From Fodinibius saliphilus (GTDB lineage Bacteria > Bacteroidota > Rhodothermia > Balneolales > Balneolaceae), in the NCBI RefSeq assembly GCF_005869845.1, contig NZ_VAWF01000004.1:1-64000 (forward strand): a stretch of 64,000 nucleotides of DNA, read 5' to 3'. Of this stretch, positions 39,760-48,517 are shown piece by piece. A model generated the notes under the pieces. That model was not told where the DNA came from and did no database searches. It worked only from the letters and a program-made list of their open reading frames with translations. Each line of letters opens with the position of its first letter. Position 1 is the first letter of the stretch. The translations under genes and the position numbers were made by a program.

Positions 39760-39823
39760 AAGCCGTTGAAAAGCGCTCAGCTAGAAGCATTACCGAGCGC
39801 TTTTAACATTTTAATTTTGACCT

Positions 39824-39908
39824 GCCCTGGTGGCGGAATTGGTAGACGCGCTGGCTTGAGGGGTCAGTTCCCATTTTGGGAGTGCTAGTTCGACTCTAGT
39901 CCAGGGCA
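39824..39908 (+). tRNA. tRNA-Leu (anticodon GAG)
   Basis: The 85-nt class II tRNA has acceptor stem GCCCTGG/CCAGGGC with discriminator A. The D arm contains GGTAGACGCG, the anticodon loop is CTTGAGG, a long variable arm follows, and the T loop is AGTTCGACTCT. No CCA is encoded. It marks the border between the core block and the accessory region. Confidence 0.96.
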
Positions 39909-39927
39909 CTTTTAAAAGGGCAATATT

Positions 39928-39975
39928 AGCCGTAAAGTGTTGGCTCGCAAGAGTTAAATACTTTACGGCTTTTTT
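39928..39975 (+). terminator. Intrinsic terminator after tRNA-Leu
   Basis: AGCCGTAAAGT (39928-39938) pairs perfectly with ACTTTACGGCT (39960-39970), followed by TTTTT. It lies 20 bp after the tRNA. Confidence 0.85.
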
Positions 39976-40131
39976 ATTTGCAGAACCAGTCTCTAATTTA
40001 CTCTCCTATTACTTATTTCTCCTATTGAATACTGTGGCCACTCTGAATGTTAATATTTTAATTATTTTAGCGAATCAACCAATTATTCAGCGCTCAAATA
40101 CTCTCTTGGGCACTATAGGATATAGTATTAT

Positions 40132-40177
40132 AGCCGTAACTTATTGGTGCTCAACGCACTAATGAGTTGCGGCTTTT
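40132..40177 (+). terminator. Second, imperfect terminator-like hairpin
   Basis: AGCCGTAACTTATT pairs with AATGAGTTGCGGCT through two G-T wobbles, around GTGC-TCAA-CGCAC, and ends in TTTTCTTTT. It resembles the tRNA-Leu terminator 190 bp upstream. The preceding CTTGGGCAC resembles the 3' end of the tRNA, so this may be the remnant of a second tRNA-Leu unit. Confidence 0.55.
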
Positions 40178-40219
40178 CTTTTGGTAGAACAAATTGCCAA
40201 AAAAGATGATGGAATAGTT

Positions 40220-42022
40220 TTATTTCGGAAAACTTCCGTCTGGATTTAAACTCCATGCACTATAAAAGCTTCGGATTAATTCTTTGTATTCAGGACTTTC
40301 CTTTACATCTGGATAATTTTTCCCAAGTCTGCGTAATCCATCCATAGCTCCAAAATATTCCCAATCAGTTGGCTCGATCTCTTGGTATGTTTCGATCGCT
40401 TTCTGTGTTTTCCCAAGGCCCCAATATCCCCATGCCAGATAACGGGGAGCTACGTTGGCAGTCTCAAGCTTGTTAAGATAATTCTGAGCCGCAAGTGTGT
40501 CTCCTTGGGTTGCTGTGATTTGTACCAGATAGGCATTAAACCAATGTCTCATAACTGTTTCCAAATTTTCTTCTGCTAGCTGTTGGGCTTGTTCATATTG
40601 TTTTAGGTCCATAAGCGCGCGTACCTCACCACCAATCGCTACGGCATGTTCAAGTCCCATCTTTTTTTGAAGGCGGGCCTCTTCAAGGCTTTTCTCTGGT
40701 TTTCCTATGGAATTGTAAGCATCGTAAAGCAAGTGGCGGGCCCGAGTATGTTGTGGGTTCAGCTCGGTAGCAATTTTAATATGATTTAATGCCTGCTCAG
40801 GGCGCATAATCTTGTAATACAATTCACCAAGCAGATGGTGAGCCTCCCAATAGCTTGGTTTTAGCTCGACAGCTTGTTCAAGTTGTTGTCGTGCTGCTGG
40901 AGCGTTCATATTTTTAAGCTTTACATGGCCCATAGAAGTATGTGCCTCAGCTAAATTAGAATTTAATTCCAAAGCTCTCTCGGCCGCTGTTTCTTGATCA
41001 ACCGGCAAAAAAGAAAGAGTATCAGGATGTGTTCCATAGTAACTTGCGGCGGCATCCGCCAGGCCTGACCACGCCAGAGCAAAGGTTGAATCTATCTTGA
41101 TCGCGTGATGAAAGTAGTCTACCGCTTTTTTTACATGTTCATCTATCCCATATGTCCGTTGGGCCAATTCTTGCCGACCTTGAGCATAAAGACGGTACGC
41201 TTTAAGATCTCCCGATGGTGCACCCGCTATCCGATCCTGTTCTCCTGCAGAGAGTTCTGCTTGCAGAGCATTGGCTATTTCTCGGGCAATAGCACCCTGA
41301 ATGGCAAAAATATCCTCTGCATTTAGATCGCGTTGATAGGTGTCCGCCCAAATGTGGGTATCGGAGGAGGGATCAATAAGCTGCGCGTTAATTTGTACTT
41401 TGGAACCACCTTTTTGCACATTTCCTTCCATAATCCATTTAACACCTAAGCTATCAGCAATGGCAGGAAGGGTTAATTCGCTTCCTTGGAATTTTTCGAC
41501 AGATGTTCTAGATATTACTTTCAGGTCAGAGACATTAGCCAGTCGGGTCAATAGATCGTCGTGGAGACCCTCTGCCAGCGGCAAGGGCTCATTCCCTCCG
41601 CTTACGCTTTTTAGCGGCAAAACAGCAATAGAACGGTCGGTAATCTGTTGCGGATTGGCAGATTTGGAATTCGCCGTTGGTTCCATCGTCAGATACCACC
41701 AACCACCAAATAAAATTACGACTACAATGACAATACCCACCCAAAAGTACTCATCGTTGGGATTTTTTGCGCCATCAGTTTCACTTTTCGTTTTTTGCAC
41801 CCCGTCCGGCGTTACTTCAAAAGCCCAGGTTAATACCATTGCAATTGGGAATCCCAGCAGGATCAACGTGATGATCATCTTCATAACCCAGGCAGGGGCG
41901 CCAAATGTATTGGCAGCAATGGAAGCTATCTGTACCAGTACCCATCCCGTAATGCTATAGACCACTGCTACTCGGTAGATGTTGCGCCTCTTGAGCTCTC
42001 TAAAAAAAGATTTTATTCCCAT
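40220..42022 (-). CDS. TolB-like and TPR-repeat membrane protein
   Basis: The 600-residue protein starts with three hydrophobic helices (~15-75 and ~92-112). A TolB/FlgO-like alpha/beta domain follows (SIAVLPLKSVSGGNEPLPLAEGLHDDLLTRLA), then eight or more TPR units to the C-terminus. This architecture is common in proteobacteria and Bacteroidota beside adenylate cyclases or DNA-binding domains, but here neither is present. It is probably a membrane-tethered scaffold; its role is unknown. Confidence 0.82.
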   Translation of the reverse strand: MGIKSFFRELKRRNIYRVAVVYSITGWVLVQIASIAANTFGAPAWVMKMIITLILLGFPIAMVLTWAFEVTPDGVQKTKSETDGAKNPNDEYFWVGIVIVVVILFGGWWYLTMEPTANSKSANPQQITDRSIAVLPLKSVSGGNEPLPLAEGLHDDLLTRLANVSDLKVISRTSVEKFQGSELTLPAIADSLGVKWIMEGNVQKGGSKVQINAQLIDPSSDTHIWADTYQRDLNAEDIFAIQGAIAREIANALQAELSAGEQDRIAGAPSGDLKAYRLYAQGRQELAQRTYGIDEHVKKAVDYFHHAIKIDSTFALAWSGLADAAASYYGTHPDTLSFLPVDQETAAERALELNSNLAEAHTSMGHVKLKNMNAPAARQQLEQAVELKPSYWEAHHLLGELYYKIMRPEQALNHIKIATELNPQHTRARHLLYDAYNSIGKPEKSLEEARLQKKMGLEHAVAIGGEVRALMDLKQYEQAQQLAEENLETVMRHWFNAYLVQITATQGDTLAAQNYLNKLETANVAPRYLAWGYWGLGKTQKAIETYQEIEPTDWEYFGAMDGLRRLGKNYPDVKESPEYKELIRSFYSAWSLNPDGSFPK

Positions 42023-42138
42023 AATCTAGGGTAAGTGGACAATTAGTATTGCACATATGCAATTTTACAGATTTTGTCAGCCATTGTTAAACACACAACC
42101 TATTAGCGGTATATAAGAACACCTCAGGAAATAATTGA

Positions 42139-43074
42139 CTATTGGCGCTTGAAACCCTGAGCCCATTCTTTAAATCCGGGATAATCCGCTTCTAGCTCTT
42201 CAAGCACCTTTTCAGACTCTATTTTTCCAATACCACTCGGAAAAACTTCTTTCATCGTCTTAACAAAAGATAGTCCATGTTTTTCTACCAATGGATTTGC
42301 CTTGATCTCAAAAGCTGACTGATACCAAGCATAGTTACTAACTCCTACCTTCACATATCGTTTTTCAAAATCTTCCAATGTATAATAATGAGGCTCATAC
42401 CCTTCTTGTATAGCGTGCCCCGTGATATCCCAAATTTCCGCCATTTCTGGCCGTTCTTGGTACATATACAGATATGAAAAATAGTTGGCCATTAATTCAT
42501 TAAACCATAAGGCTGGCTCACCAATTCCGTAAGCATTCTTGTAAACATGACCCAATTCATGTAGGCTTACTAAATCCACCATGATTCCTGAAATTTCCTC
42601 CCATGAGTACCCGGTATTTTGAATACGTTGCCGGAGATTTTTTGAAAAGTTGTTTTCCAGGGAAACCATAAAATCATATACGGTTCCATCCCCAATAACA
42701 GGTAAGACCGCAACCGGAGGATCTTTATCATTCATACCACTAACATGAGGAAGTCCGTATGGTGATGAACTAATTTGGATCCAATCCAGTGAATCTACAA
42801 GGGCCAAGTGAAAATGTTGCTCTATCCCCAATTCTTTTTTGAAAAATTGAATAGCGTCATTCAATAAAGGGCCGAGCTTTTCGGCTCGCTCTTTATAACC
42901 GGGCTTATAATGTACCACAACACCCTCCCGCACTGTTGGCAGATCAAGTGATTGCACTTTTGTAAGCACCGTTCGGTTATCCCCTTGATTGTTTTCTTGT
43001 GCAATGGTAGTGGTAGAAAACATAAAGAATGCTATTAGTGCCGATAATAAACCTGCTCTCTGACAAATATTCAT
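42139..43074 (-). CDS. Secreted protein with HExxH zinc-protease-like motif
   Basis: The 311-residue protein has a signal peptide ending near TTIAQ. A HELGH motif in VSLHELGHVYKNAYG is the zinc-binding core of gluzincin-type metallopeptidases, and a downstream WFNELMANYFSYLY supplies a Glu that could be the third ligand. The C-terminal region is helical. It could be an active secreted peptidase or an inactive relative. No operon partner is evident. Confidence 0.72.
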   Translation of the reverse strand: MNICQRAGLLSALIAFFMFSTTTIAQENNQGDNRTVLTKVQSLDLPTVREGVVVHYKPGYKERAEKLGPLLNDAIQFFKKELGIEQHFHLALVDSLDWIQISSSPYGLPHVSGMNDKDPPVAVLPVIGDGTVYDFMVSLENNFSKNLRQRIQNTGYSWEEISGIMVDLVSLHELGHVYKNAYGIGEPALWFNELMANYFSYLYMYQERPEMAEIWDITGHAIQEGYEPHYYTLEDFEKRYVKVGVSNYAWYQSAFEIKANPLVEKHGLSFVKTMKEVFPSGIGKIESEKVLEELEADYPGFKEWAQGFKRQ

Positions 43075-43239
43075 AACGTTGATAACTATAATTTGATGTT
43101 TTTTGAAAGACCAACTTAATAATAACTAATAATACTGACCACTTGTTAGCCTTTTAAGTGATAATTTAGCGTATTTTCTTGCTTAATTAATAACTTTATT
43201 GCGTTCAAGAATTAGTACGTAAATTACTATCATCACTCT

Positions 43240-43941
43240 TCACACACTCTCCTTCACAATCCCAATTTCCTCCTCCAACTCGCTGGTGTCAGCTTTGAGT
43301 TCTACATTGACGGTGAGAATTTGATCGACGTTTGATTCAATTTTCTTTTTTGTATTATCATCTGCTTTAGCAATCGGAATATTACTTACATGCTGCCGGA
43401 ACCATCGCATTCTACCACCTTTATCAGGATCACCTAATACGGAAGAAACGCGCTTGTAGTAGTTAAATACAAGTTTAGAGTTGAGGATGCCCAATACGTA
43501 TTTGTCAGAGGATGGTATAAAATAGGCCGTGTTAGTTAGGTAATAACCTTCTGTATCTAATGTAAACCTTCTTTCTTTGGCAATATCAGGATAAATTATT
43601 TTAGGCTTTTCAAACTCATTATAATAATCGCATGCTCTTAGTTCCCAATAATGATCGCCTTGCTTTATGTTGATATCGATATTGGGCAGGACTTCTAAAG
43701 CCTGGTAGTCGGTATCTTTACGGTAATAAGCGTGCTTGAGGAGCTCGATCCACAATCGCAGTCGGCAAATATTTACCGAGTTGGGATTGATATCTACCCC
43801 GAACAGACAGTTTTCAATCAGAATATTCTTTTCACGGATTAGGACTCTTTGCAGGCGCTGGGTATCGCTGCCCACACTTCGCTCGATGTCACCGGTTTCT
43901 TTCCAGTCCGAGGTTACCCGGTACTCAAAAAAGGTAACCAA
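43240..43941 (-). pseudogene. Remnant of a type IIG restriction-modification enzyme
   Basis: The 233-residue frame holds two separated parts of an Eco57I/TaqI-like methylase. An internal piece, NCLFGVDINPNSVNICRLRLW, is followed shortly by IDINIKQGD. The frame then jumps to a C-terminal target-recognition piece (YPDIAKERRFTLD, YVLGILNSKLVFNYY, MRWFRQHVSNIPI). The section expected between them, including the catalytic NPPY motif, is missing, as are several hundred N-terminal residues. It is therefore not expected to methylate or cut DNA. Its 5' end is fused to another gene fragment. Confidence 0.82.
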
Positions 43942-44102
43942 CCTGAGGTATTATCCATTAGGGAAAATAAATCAGCAGAAGAAGAATATCCGGCATTTAT
44001 ATTAACCTGAGCAAACACCTTTGCACTCTTGTTTAGTGCCAGAAGCAACAATATTGCTAAAATTTTTGAGCTACGCGATAACAGGATTTTAAATCGGGAC
44101 AT
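43914..44102 (-). pseudogene. Truncated 5' fragment of a secreted-protein gene
   Basis: From ATG 44102 the frame encodes a good signal peptide (ILAILLLLALNKSAKVFAQ) and then NINAGYSSSADLFSLMDNTSG. The sequence then runs into the restriction-modification remnant and stops. The mature domain is absent, so this looks like the start of a gene cut by the same rearrangement. Parent family unknown. Confidence 0.6.
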
Positions 44103-44275
44103 ATAAAGTTTTATTAGATGAGTTGTAGAGTATACCCCGGAATGAAGATTCGAAAATAAGCCGAAATAATTATTTATAGTCAACCTTCATTAAAATAGAG
44201 ACCAGATATTCCGAAACTATTTTGGGGGGATTAAAAGCAAGGGTCCCTACTCCAGAGTACTCTTATTAAAGCCTG

Positions 44276-44539
44276 TTATTCACGGGATCGGTCGTCGACA
44301 GCAATAGCCTGTTTAAGCTTTTCAACATCCTGCTCCATTTTAATAATGGTAGCCCCAAAGCCTGATATAATAGAAGTAACCGTAAAGCCCAACAGTCCCG
44401 TCATCACAAAATAGATATAGTCATCCTGCGCAAAGATACCTTGCTCTACCATTTTAACCCCGACATAAAAGCCGGCAATTGTTCCAAATATTATAAGCAG
44501 GAATAATCCAGCCTTAAACATTAGCATTAAAAACTTCAT
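44276..44539 (-). CDS. Small two-helix membrane protein at the end of the exopolysaccharide operon
   Basis: The 87-residue protein has two hydrophobic helices (~5-28 and ~40-62), followed by a charged helical tail (KMEQDVEKLKQAIAVDDRSRE) that probably lies in the cytoplasm as a coiled coil. It follows the GT2 gene after 69 bp on the same strand. Small accessory membrane subunits such as PgaD support GT2 synthases, so a similar role is a reasonable guess. Confidence 0.65.
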   Translation of the reverse strand: MKFLMLMFKAGLFLLIIFGTIAGFYVGVKMVEQGIFAQDDYIYFVMTGLLGFTVTSIISGFGATIIKMEQDVEKLKQAIAVDDRSRE

Positions 44540-44608
44540 AGGGTTTAACCCTCCTTTTATTTGTGATTAGATTTACTTCTTAAATTCTGATCATTAATAT
44601 CAATCCTT

Positions 44609-45910
44609 TTAAATACCCTTTTCTTTGGCATGGAAAGAAGTTTTCGCCGGATTCCACGGATCCTCGTAAGAAGTCTTGTAAAAGAATTCTTGTATATAAG
44701 CTATGGTGCGGACAAAACGAATATAATAGCCCGTATAAAGGGTTGATAGAGGTACAAGCATCAATAACCTAAGCTTATCCTTCACATGGTCTCTTAACAC
44801 CAGTGAAGCAAAAAATTGAATATAGTTTGAACACGTATAAAAAATGTAATTAACCGGAAAAACAATCACTATTAGCTTCGGCATATTTATAGCGACATCA
44901 ATCAAGTATATAAACCAGCCGAAATTTAAAACTAGATTATAAAAAATATTCTCCCAAGAAGAGAGCATATTCCGCAATGAAAAATTACGATTCAAAGCGA
45001 ATATATCGCCGTGCTTGCGAACCCTGAACCGTATTAGAGACTTACTCCATCGCAATCTCTGTTTCGTCAAACTATTAAAATTATCAGGCACATTTGTCAG
45101 ACAAAGGGCCGTAGGCTCAAAGTATATTTTATATCCCATCTTTCGAATCTTAACAGTGATATCCCCATCGAGCCCGGGACCAATATCCCAGCCGCCAACG
45201 CGCTCAATAACATCGGCCCGAAACGCCCCGTGCGCTCCAGAAACGATTCGTAAAAGCCCCAGGTACGACAATACCAACCGCCCTACCGATATGGTAGCCA
45301 TATACTCTATGGTCTGTAAACTTGTACAGATAGAATCATTGGTATTTCGGACTCCCAGGTTACCGGCAACAGCACCAATATCATCGTCATAAAAGAATGG
45401 AACCAGTAAATTTTCGATAGCATTAAAGTCTAACGAGCTGTCGGCATCCAGATGAACAATAAATTTACCTTTTGCAAACCGCAGACCTGTATTAGCGGCA
45501 GAGGCTTTTCCTCCTCTTACTTCATTACGTATAAAAAGATCAATCTTACCCTGTCGCTCTAATCGCCTGCCGATGGCTAACGAATTATCTTCTGAGCCAT
45601 CATCAACAATAATCAGTTGTATGTTGCGATAAGTCTGTTCTTCAAGGGTTCTTACTAACTTGTGATAGTTTTCCCCTTCGTCTTTTCCCGGAACCAGTAC
45701 AGTAACTAATGGCTGTTCATTCCAAAGCTTATTTCGAGCATTATCCCACGCATCTTTTTTAAAATTTCGATGCAGATGGTAAATAGCCAATATAACCAGA
45801 TCAAGTACAAGATATCGTGGTACTTCCACAAAAAAGAAGAACCAAAACATGCGCACAAGCTTGTCAGAGGACATTGAAGTCCAAAAGTTGACGAGGTCAG
45901 CTATTTCCAT
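44609..45910 (-). CDS. Processive family 2 glycosyltransferase, polysaccharide synthase-like
   Basis: The 433-residue protein has an N-terminal transmembrane helix. A GT-A catalytic domain follows with VDDGSEDNS, HLDADSSLD, GAHGAFRADV and the acceptor-site motif KQRLRW (QxxRW type), and the C-terminus has several helices (~310-410). This is the layout of PgaC, NodC and hyaluronan synthases, which polymerise and export a glycan in one step. It is the fifth gene of the operon. The sugar is not deducible. Confidence 0.9.
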   Translation of the reverse strand: MEIADLVNFWTSMSSDKLVRMFWFFFFVEVPRYLVLDLVILAIYHLHRNFKKDAWDNARNKLWNEQPLVTVLVPGKDEGENYHKLVRTLEEQTYRNIQLIIVDDGSEDNSLAIGRRLERQGKIDLFIRNEVRGGKASAANTGLRFAKGKFIVHLDADSSLDFNAIENLLVPFFYDDDIGAVAGNLGVRNTNDSICTSLQTIEYMATISVGRLVLSYLGLLRIVSGAHGAFRADVIERVGGWDIGPGLDGDITVKIRKMGYKIYFEPTALCLTNVPDNFNSLTKQRLRWSKSLIRFRVRKHGDIFALNRNFSLRNMLSSWENIFYNLVLNFGWFIYLIDVAINMPKLIVIVFPVNYIFYTCSNYIQFFASLVLRDHVKDKLRLLMLVPLSTLYTGYYIRFVRTIAYIQEFFYKTSYEDPWNPAKTSFHAKEKGI

Positions 45911-45967
45911 ATTATGATTTCAATTGTTCTCAATGACTGCAAAAAACTGGTGATAAGATGATAACTT

Positions 45968-46972
45968 TTATTCAAATCCACTGGTAGCAGCTTGCTCACC
46001 ACCTCGTGTTAATTCATAACGATATATTGTCTGACTATTCAGGTTTTCAATCTCCATATTGGTATTACAGTTCGTACACCGAGCCTTAATAATCACATCT
46101 TGAAAGGTATCCCCGCATTTTAAGCAAAAATATATTGCAGAAGGTTTGTCATAATCTACTCCAATATGTTTCAATGTTTTTTCGCATTTAGGGCAAATCA
46201 AATTACCGGGTTGCTCCTCAGATTCAAAATCTGAGACGGGACCAACGTAAGCACAAGGGAAATGATGCACAAGATCTTCTGATCGGAGATGAGAAGAATC
46301 GCAGTTTGGACATACCTCTCTGGTTAATAAAAAAGAATTATTACAGTTATAACACTGGTATGTCCTTTCCAGAAATTCCTGCGTTAGTAATCCCCGTTCC
46401 ACTCCAAGTTCTAATACTTTCAGAGCTTTAATTTGTTCGGCCGGTTCAAAGTTTTCGCTTAAGACGGGATAGTAAAAACCTAGTTCATTCTCATTAGTCA
46501 ATATTGGAGAGAGCTTCTTTTTTTGCCTGGTATACATAAACTGCAGTAGTTTTAGCAGTGTCACTTCATTATAAGATAGCACACTGCTTTTTTTGTTGGA
46601 CTCTATCTGCTGTATAACCCGCTCAATCGACTTTTTAAACCGATCAATATCAAATGGTTTAGGCAAGAAATCAGCTACACCAAGCTCGAAACCATCAACG
46701 GCATATTCTCTTGCCCCCGATACAAGGATAACAAACGGTGTTTCCTCGAGCGTTTGTAGATATTCTAAACCTGTAACCTCCGGCATCCGAACGTCAAGAA
46801 ACATGATGTCTACTTCATTACTTTTAAGCAGCTCATCGGCCTCTTTTGCATTTTCAGCTTTACCGACCAATGTTAAATCAACTCTTAAATCCTTCTTACT
46901 TTTCTCAATCATAGCCGTCATGAATTGACGAAAAGTAGGGTCGTCATCAACTATCAAACAATTAAGTTCCAT
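45968..46972 (-). CDS. Response regulator with zinc-ribbon (TackOD1-like) output region
   Basis: The 334-residue protein has a complete N-terminal receiver domain with Asp9-Asp10, phosphoacceptor Asp60 in MFLDVRMP and Lys105 in LPKPFD. A helical middle (~110-200) follows, then a cysteine-rich output region with pairs C207/C210, C221/C224, C260/C263, C283/C286 and C299/C302 plus HHFPC at 236-240. No DNA-binding helix-turn-helix is visible. The pattern resembles the TackOD1 output domain first described in thaumarchaeal two-component proteins; that assignment is mine by pattern. It lies between the adaptor genes and the glycan synthase, so it probably controls synthesis post-translationally. 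Confidence 0.82.
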   Translation of the reverse strand: MELNCLIVDDDPTFRQFMTAMIEKSKKDLRVDLTLVGKAENAKEADELLKSNEVDIMFLDVRMPEVTGLEYLQTLEETPFVILVSGAREYAVDGFELGVADFLPKPFDIDRFKKSIERVIQQIESNKKSSVLSYNEVTLLKLLQFMYTRQKKKLSPILTNENELGFYYPVLSENFEPAEQIKALKVLELGVERGLLTQEFLERTYQCYNCNNSFLLTREVCPNCDSSHLRSEDLVHHFPCAYVGPVSDFESEEQPGNLICPKCEKTLKHIGVDYDKPSAIYFCLKCGDTFQDVIIKARCTNCNTNMEIENLNSQTIYRYELTRGGEQAATSGFE

Positions 46973-47049
46973 CTTTATCAGATCTTTAAGTTAGCCGAAT
47001 TATCTACCTCAGTAACCCATTCGAAAACAGTTTATCGGAAACCAGCACT

Positions 47050-47412
47050 TTATGTTATTTCAACGGATTCGTCTATGTCCTTGGTTTTCTGAAGTCTTTC
47101 CAGAATTTGCCGTACCTTTTCAATGATCCCACCCAAATTATCTAACTCATCAATTACCTTATCAGCAGAAGCCCTGGTTAAGTCGGTAGTAATATCTGCC
47201 CGATCATATAACAATACGACCTTTAAAAAAAGGTCTGATTTTTCCGCAGACCTAATAGCATGTATTAATCGTCTTGTTAATTGATCTTCACTACAGTCTA
47301 TTATGATAATATCAGGGTTTTCGAGATACGAGAAATCTATTTTCTCATCATCTTTAAGAATTAAGAAGTTAATACCTTGTCGTTCAAATACTTTACCGTG
47401 AGAGTACTCCAT
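47050..47412 (-). CDS. Small degenerate receiver-like protein
   Basis: The 120-residue protein has an alternating alpha/beta pattern: NFLILKDDE, PDIIIIDCSED and LKVVLLYDRAD. A C-terminal helix IIEKVRQILERLQK ends the fold, as in receiver domains. The first acidic pair is poorly conserved, so phosphorylation is uncertain. It starts 1 bp after the HlyD-like gene stop and precedes the full response regulator. Function is inferred only from fold-like pattern and context. Confidence 0.6.
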   Translation of the reverse strand: MEYSHGKVFERQGINFLILKDDEKIDFSYLENPDIIIIDCSEDQLTRRLIHAIRSAEKSDLFLKVVLLYDRADITTDLTRASADKVIDELDNLGGIIEKVRQILERLQKTKDIDESVEIT

Positions 47413-47413
47413 T

Positions 47414-48517
47414 TTACAAAGCGAGTTGCGTTACTTTTACACTTTTACCAAAATAGTTCTGCCACCTGTTAATTGCCATGGAATCATCACGGACGGGGCG
47501 AATAAGAGCCCTGATAAACATCGTTCTACCCTCAATCGGATCAGTAGAAATGCCGGAAATCCTTTCTTCGGACCCCTCGAACCGGTGTATAATGCCAGTG
47601 TCTGATTGACCATCCGGAAATTGTACCGTTACCTCTTCACCGATACCAAGATCCTTGACTTGCTCGAAACTAAAGTAGGCTTCCACAAAAATACTGTCAG
47701 GCTTGTAGATGGTCATAACTGTATTTGAACCTGAAACCACCTCTTCTGGTTCCGAAGCAATATCAGATATTATTCCGCGGATGGGGGCCCGATAAAGACT
47801 TTTACTATAGTTGATATTGGCAATTGAAAACTCACCTAATTTCTGCCCCTTTTTGTTAATTAATTCTTCTCGTATAGTGGGTATTTGATTACGCTCGGTT
47901 TGAAGCAGTGAGATTTGGTCTTCCAAAAAATTTATCTGTTCTGTCAAGGTGAGGGCTTTTGAGTTTAGTTCTTGTAACTTTGTAGTATACGTATCCAACT
48001 TATCTCGCGTATGCAATCCCAAATATGTCTCCCTGTGAATTCGTTGTACCCTACTTTGGTAAAAGTTGGCCAACTTCTCTGCTTGGTTACGTTCAATCCG
48101 CTTAAATTTCAGATCTCTGCTTGTAATGCGAATTTGATCTTCTATTTTTTCACGCTGCTGCTGACGTTTTTCCATACCCTTGTTACTGCCAAAAAGCCCC
48201 AGGTTATCCATGTCATCTCTGCTTATATACGTAAACAACGAATCTTCAACCGATATACGATCTCCTTCATTTTTATAAAACTCAAGAAGTTTAACATCCG
48301 TAGGAAATCGAACTTTTACTTTAGCCGAACTAACAAAACCATTTGCTGTTATAAAGAAAAAAGTTGAATAGAGATACCTTCCAACAAAGAATAAGACTAA
48401 TACCGTAATCAATATATAGATAATCTCATCCCAACGAACGCCATCATCCGTAGAACGGGTAAATTCTTGACTACCCCCAGTCTTAGCATTTCCTTTTTTA
48501 AAGTCCTGACTCTTCAT
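47414..48517 (-). CDS. HlyD-like membrane-fusion (periplasmic adaptor) protein
   Basis: The 367-residue protein has a cytoplasmic N-terminus and one transmembrane helix (~32-55). A split lipoyl-like region follows (VKLLEFYKNEGDRISVEDSLFTYIS and, after the coils, YRAPIRGIISDI), with a long helical hairpin (~110-215) and a C-terminal beta domain. Such adaptors bridge inner-membrane exporters and TolC-type channels. Its start abuts the stop of the TolC-like fusion gene, and it is part of the same operon. Confidence 0.87.
   Translation of the reverse strand: MKSQDFKKGNAKTGGSQEFTRSTDDGVRWDEIIYILITVLVLFFVGRYLYSTFFFITANGFVSSAKVKVRFPTDVKLLEFYKNEGDRISVEDSLFTYISRDDMDNLGLFGSNKGMEKRQQQREKIEDQIRITSRDLKFKRIERNQAEKLANFYQSRVQRIHRETYLGLHTRDKLDTYTTKLQELNSKALTLTEQINFLEDQISLLQTERNQIPTIREELINKKGQKLGEFSIANINYSKSLYRAPIRGIISDIASEPEEVVSGSNTVMTIYKPDSIFVEAYFSFEQVKDLGIGEEVTVQFPDGQSDTGIIHRFEGSEERISGISTDPIEGRTMFIRALIRPVRDDSMAINRWQNYFGKSVKVTQLAL

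Noticed and set aside
40132-40177. Attachment site of an integrated island at tRNA-Leu
   Set aside because: The echo of the tRNA end is only 190 bp away and imperfect, and no integrase gene is nearby; a decayed duplicate fits better.
43240-43941. Intact DNA methyltransferase or BREX PglX gene
   Set aside because: The catalytic NPPY region and most of the N-terminus are absent, so it cannot be a working enzyme.
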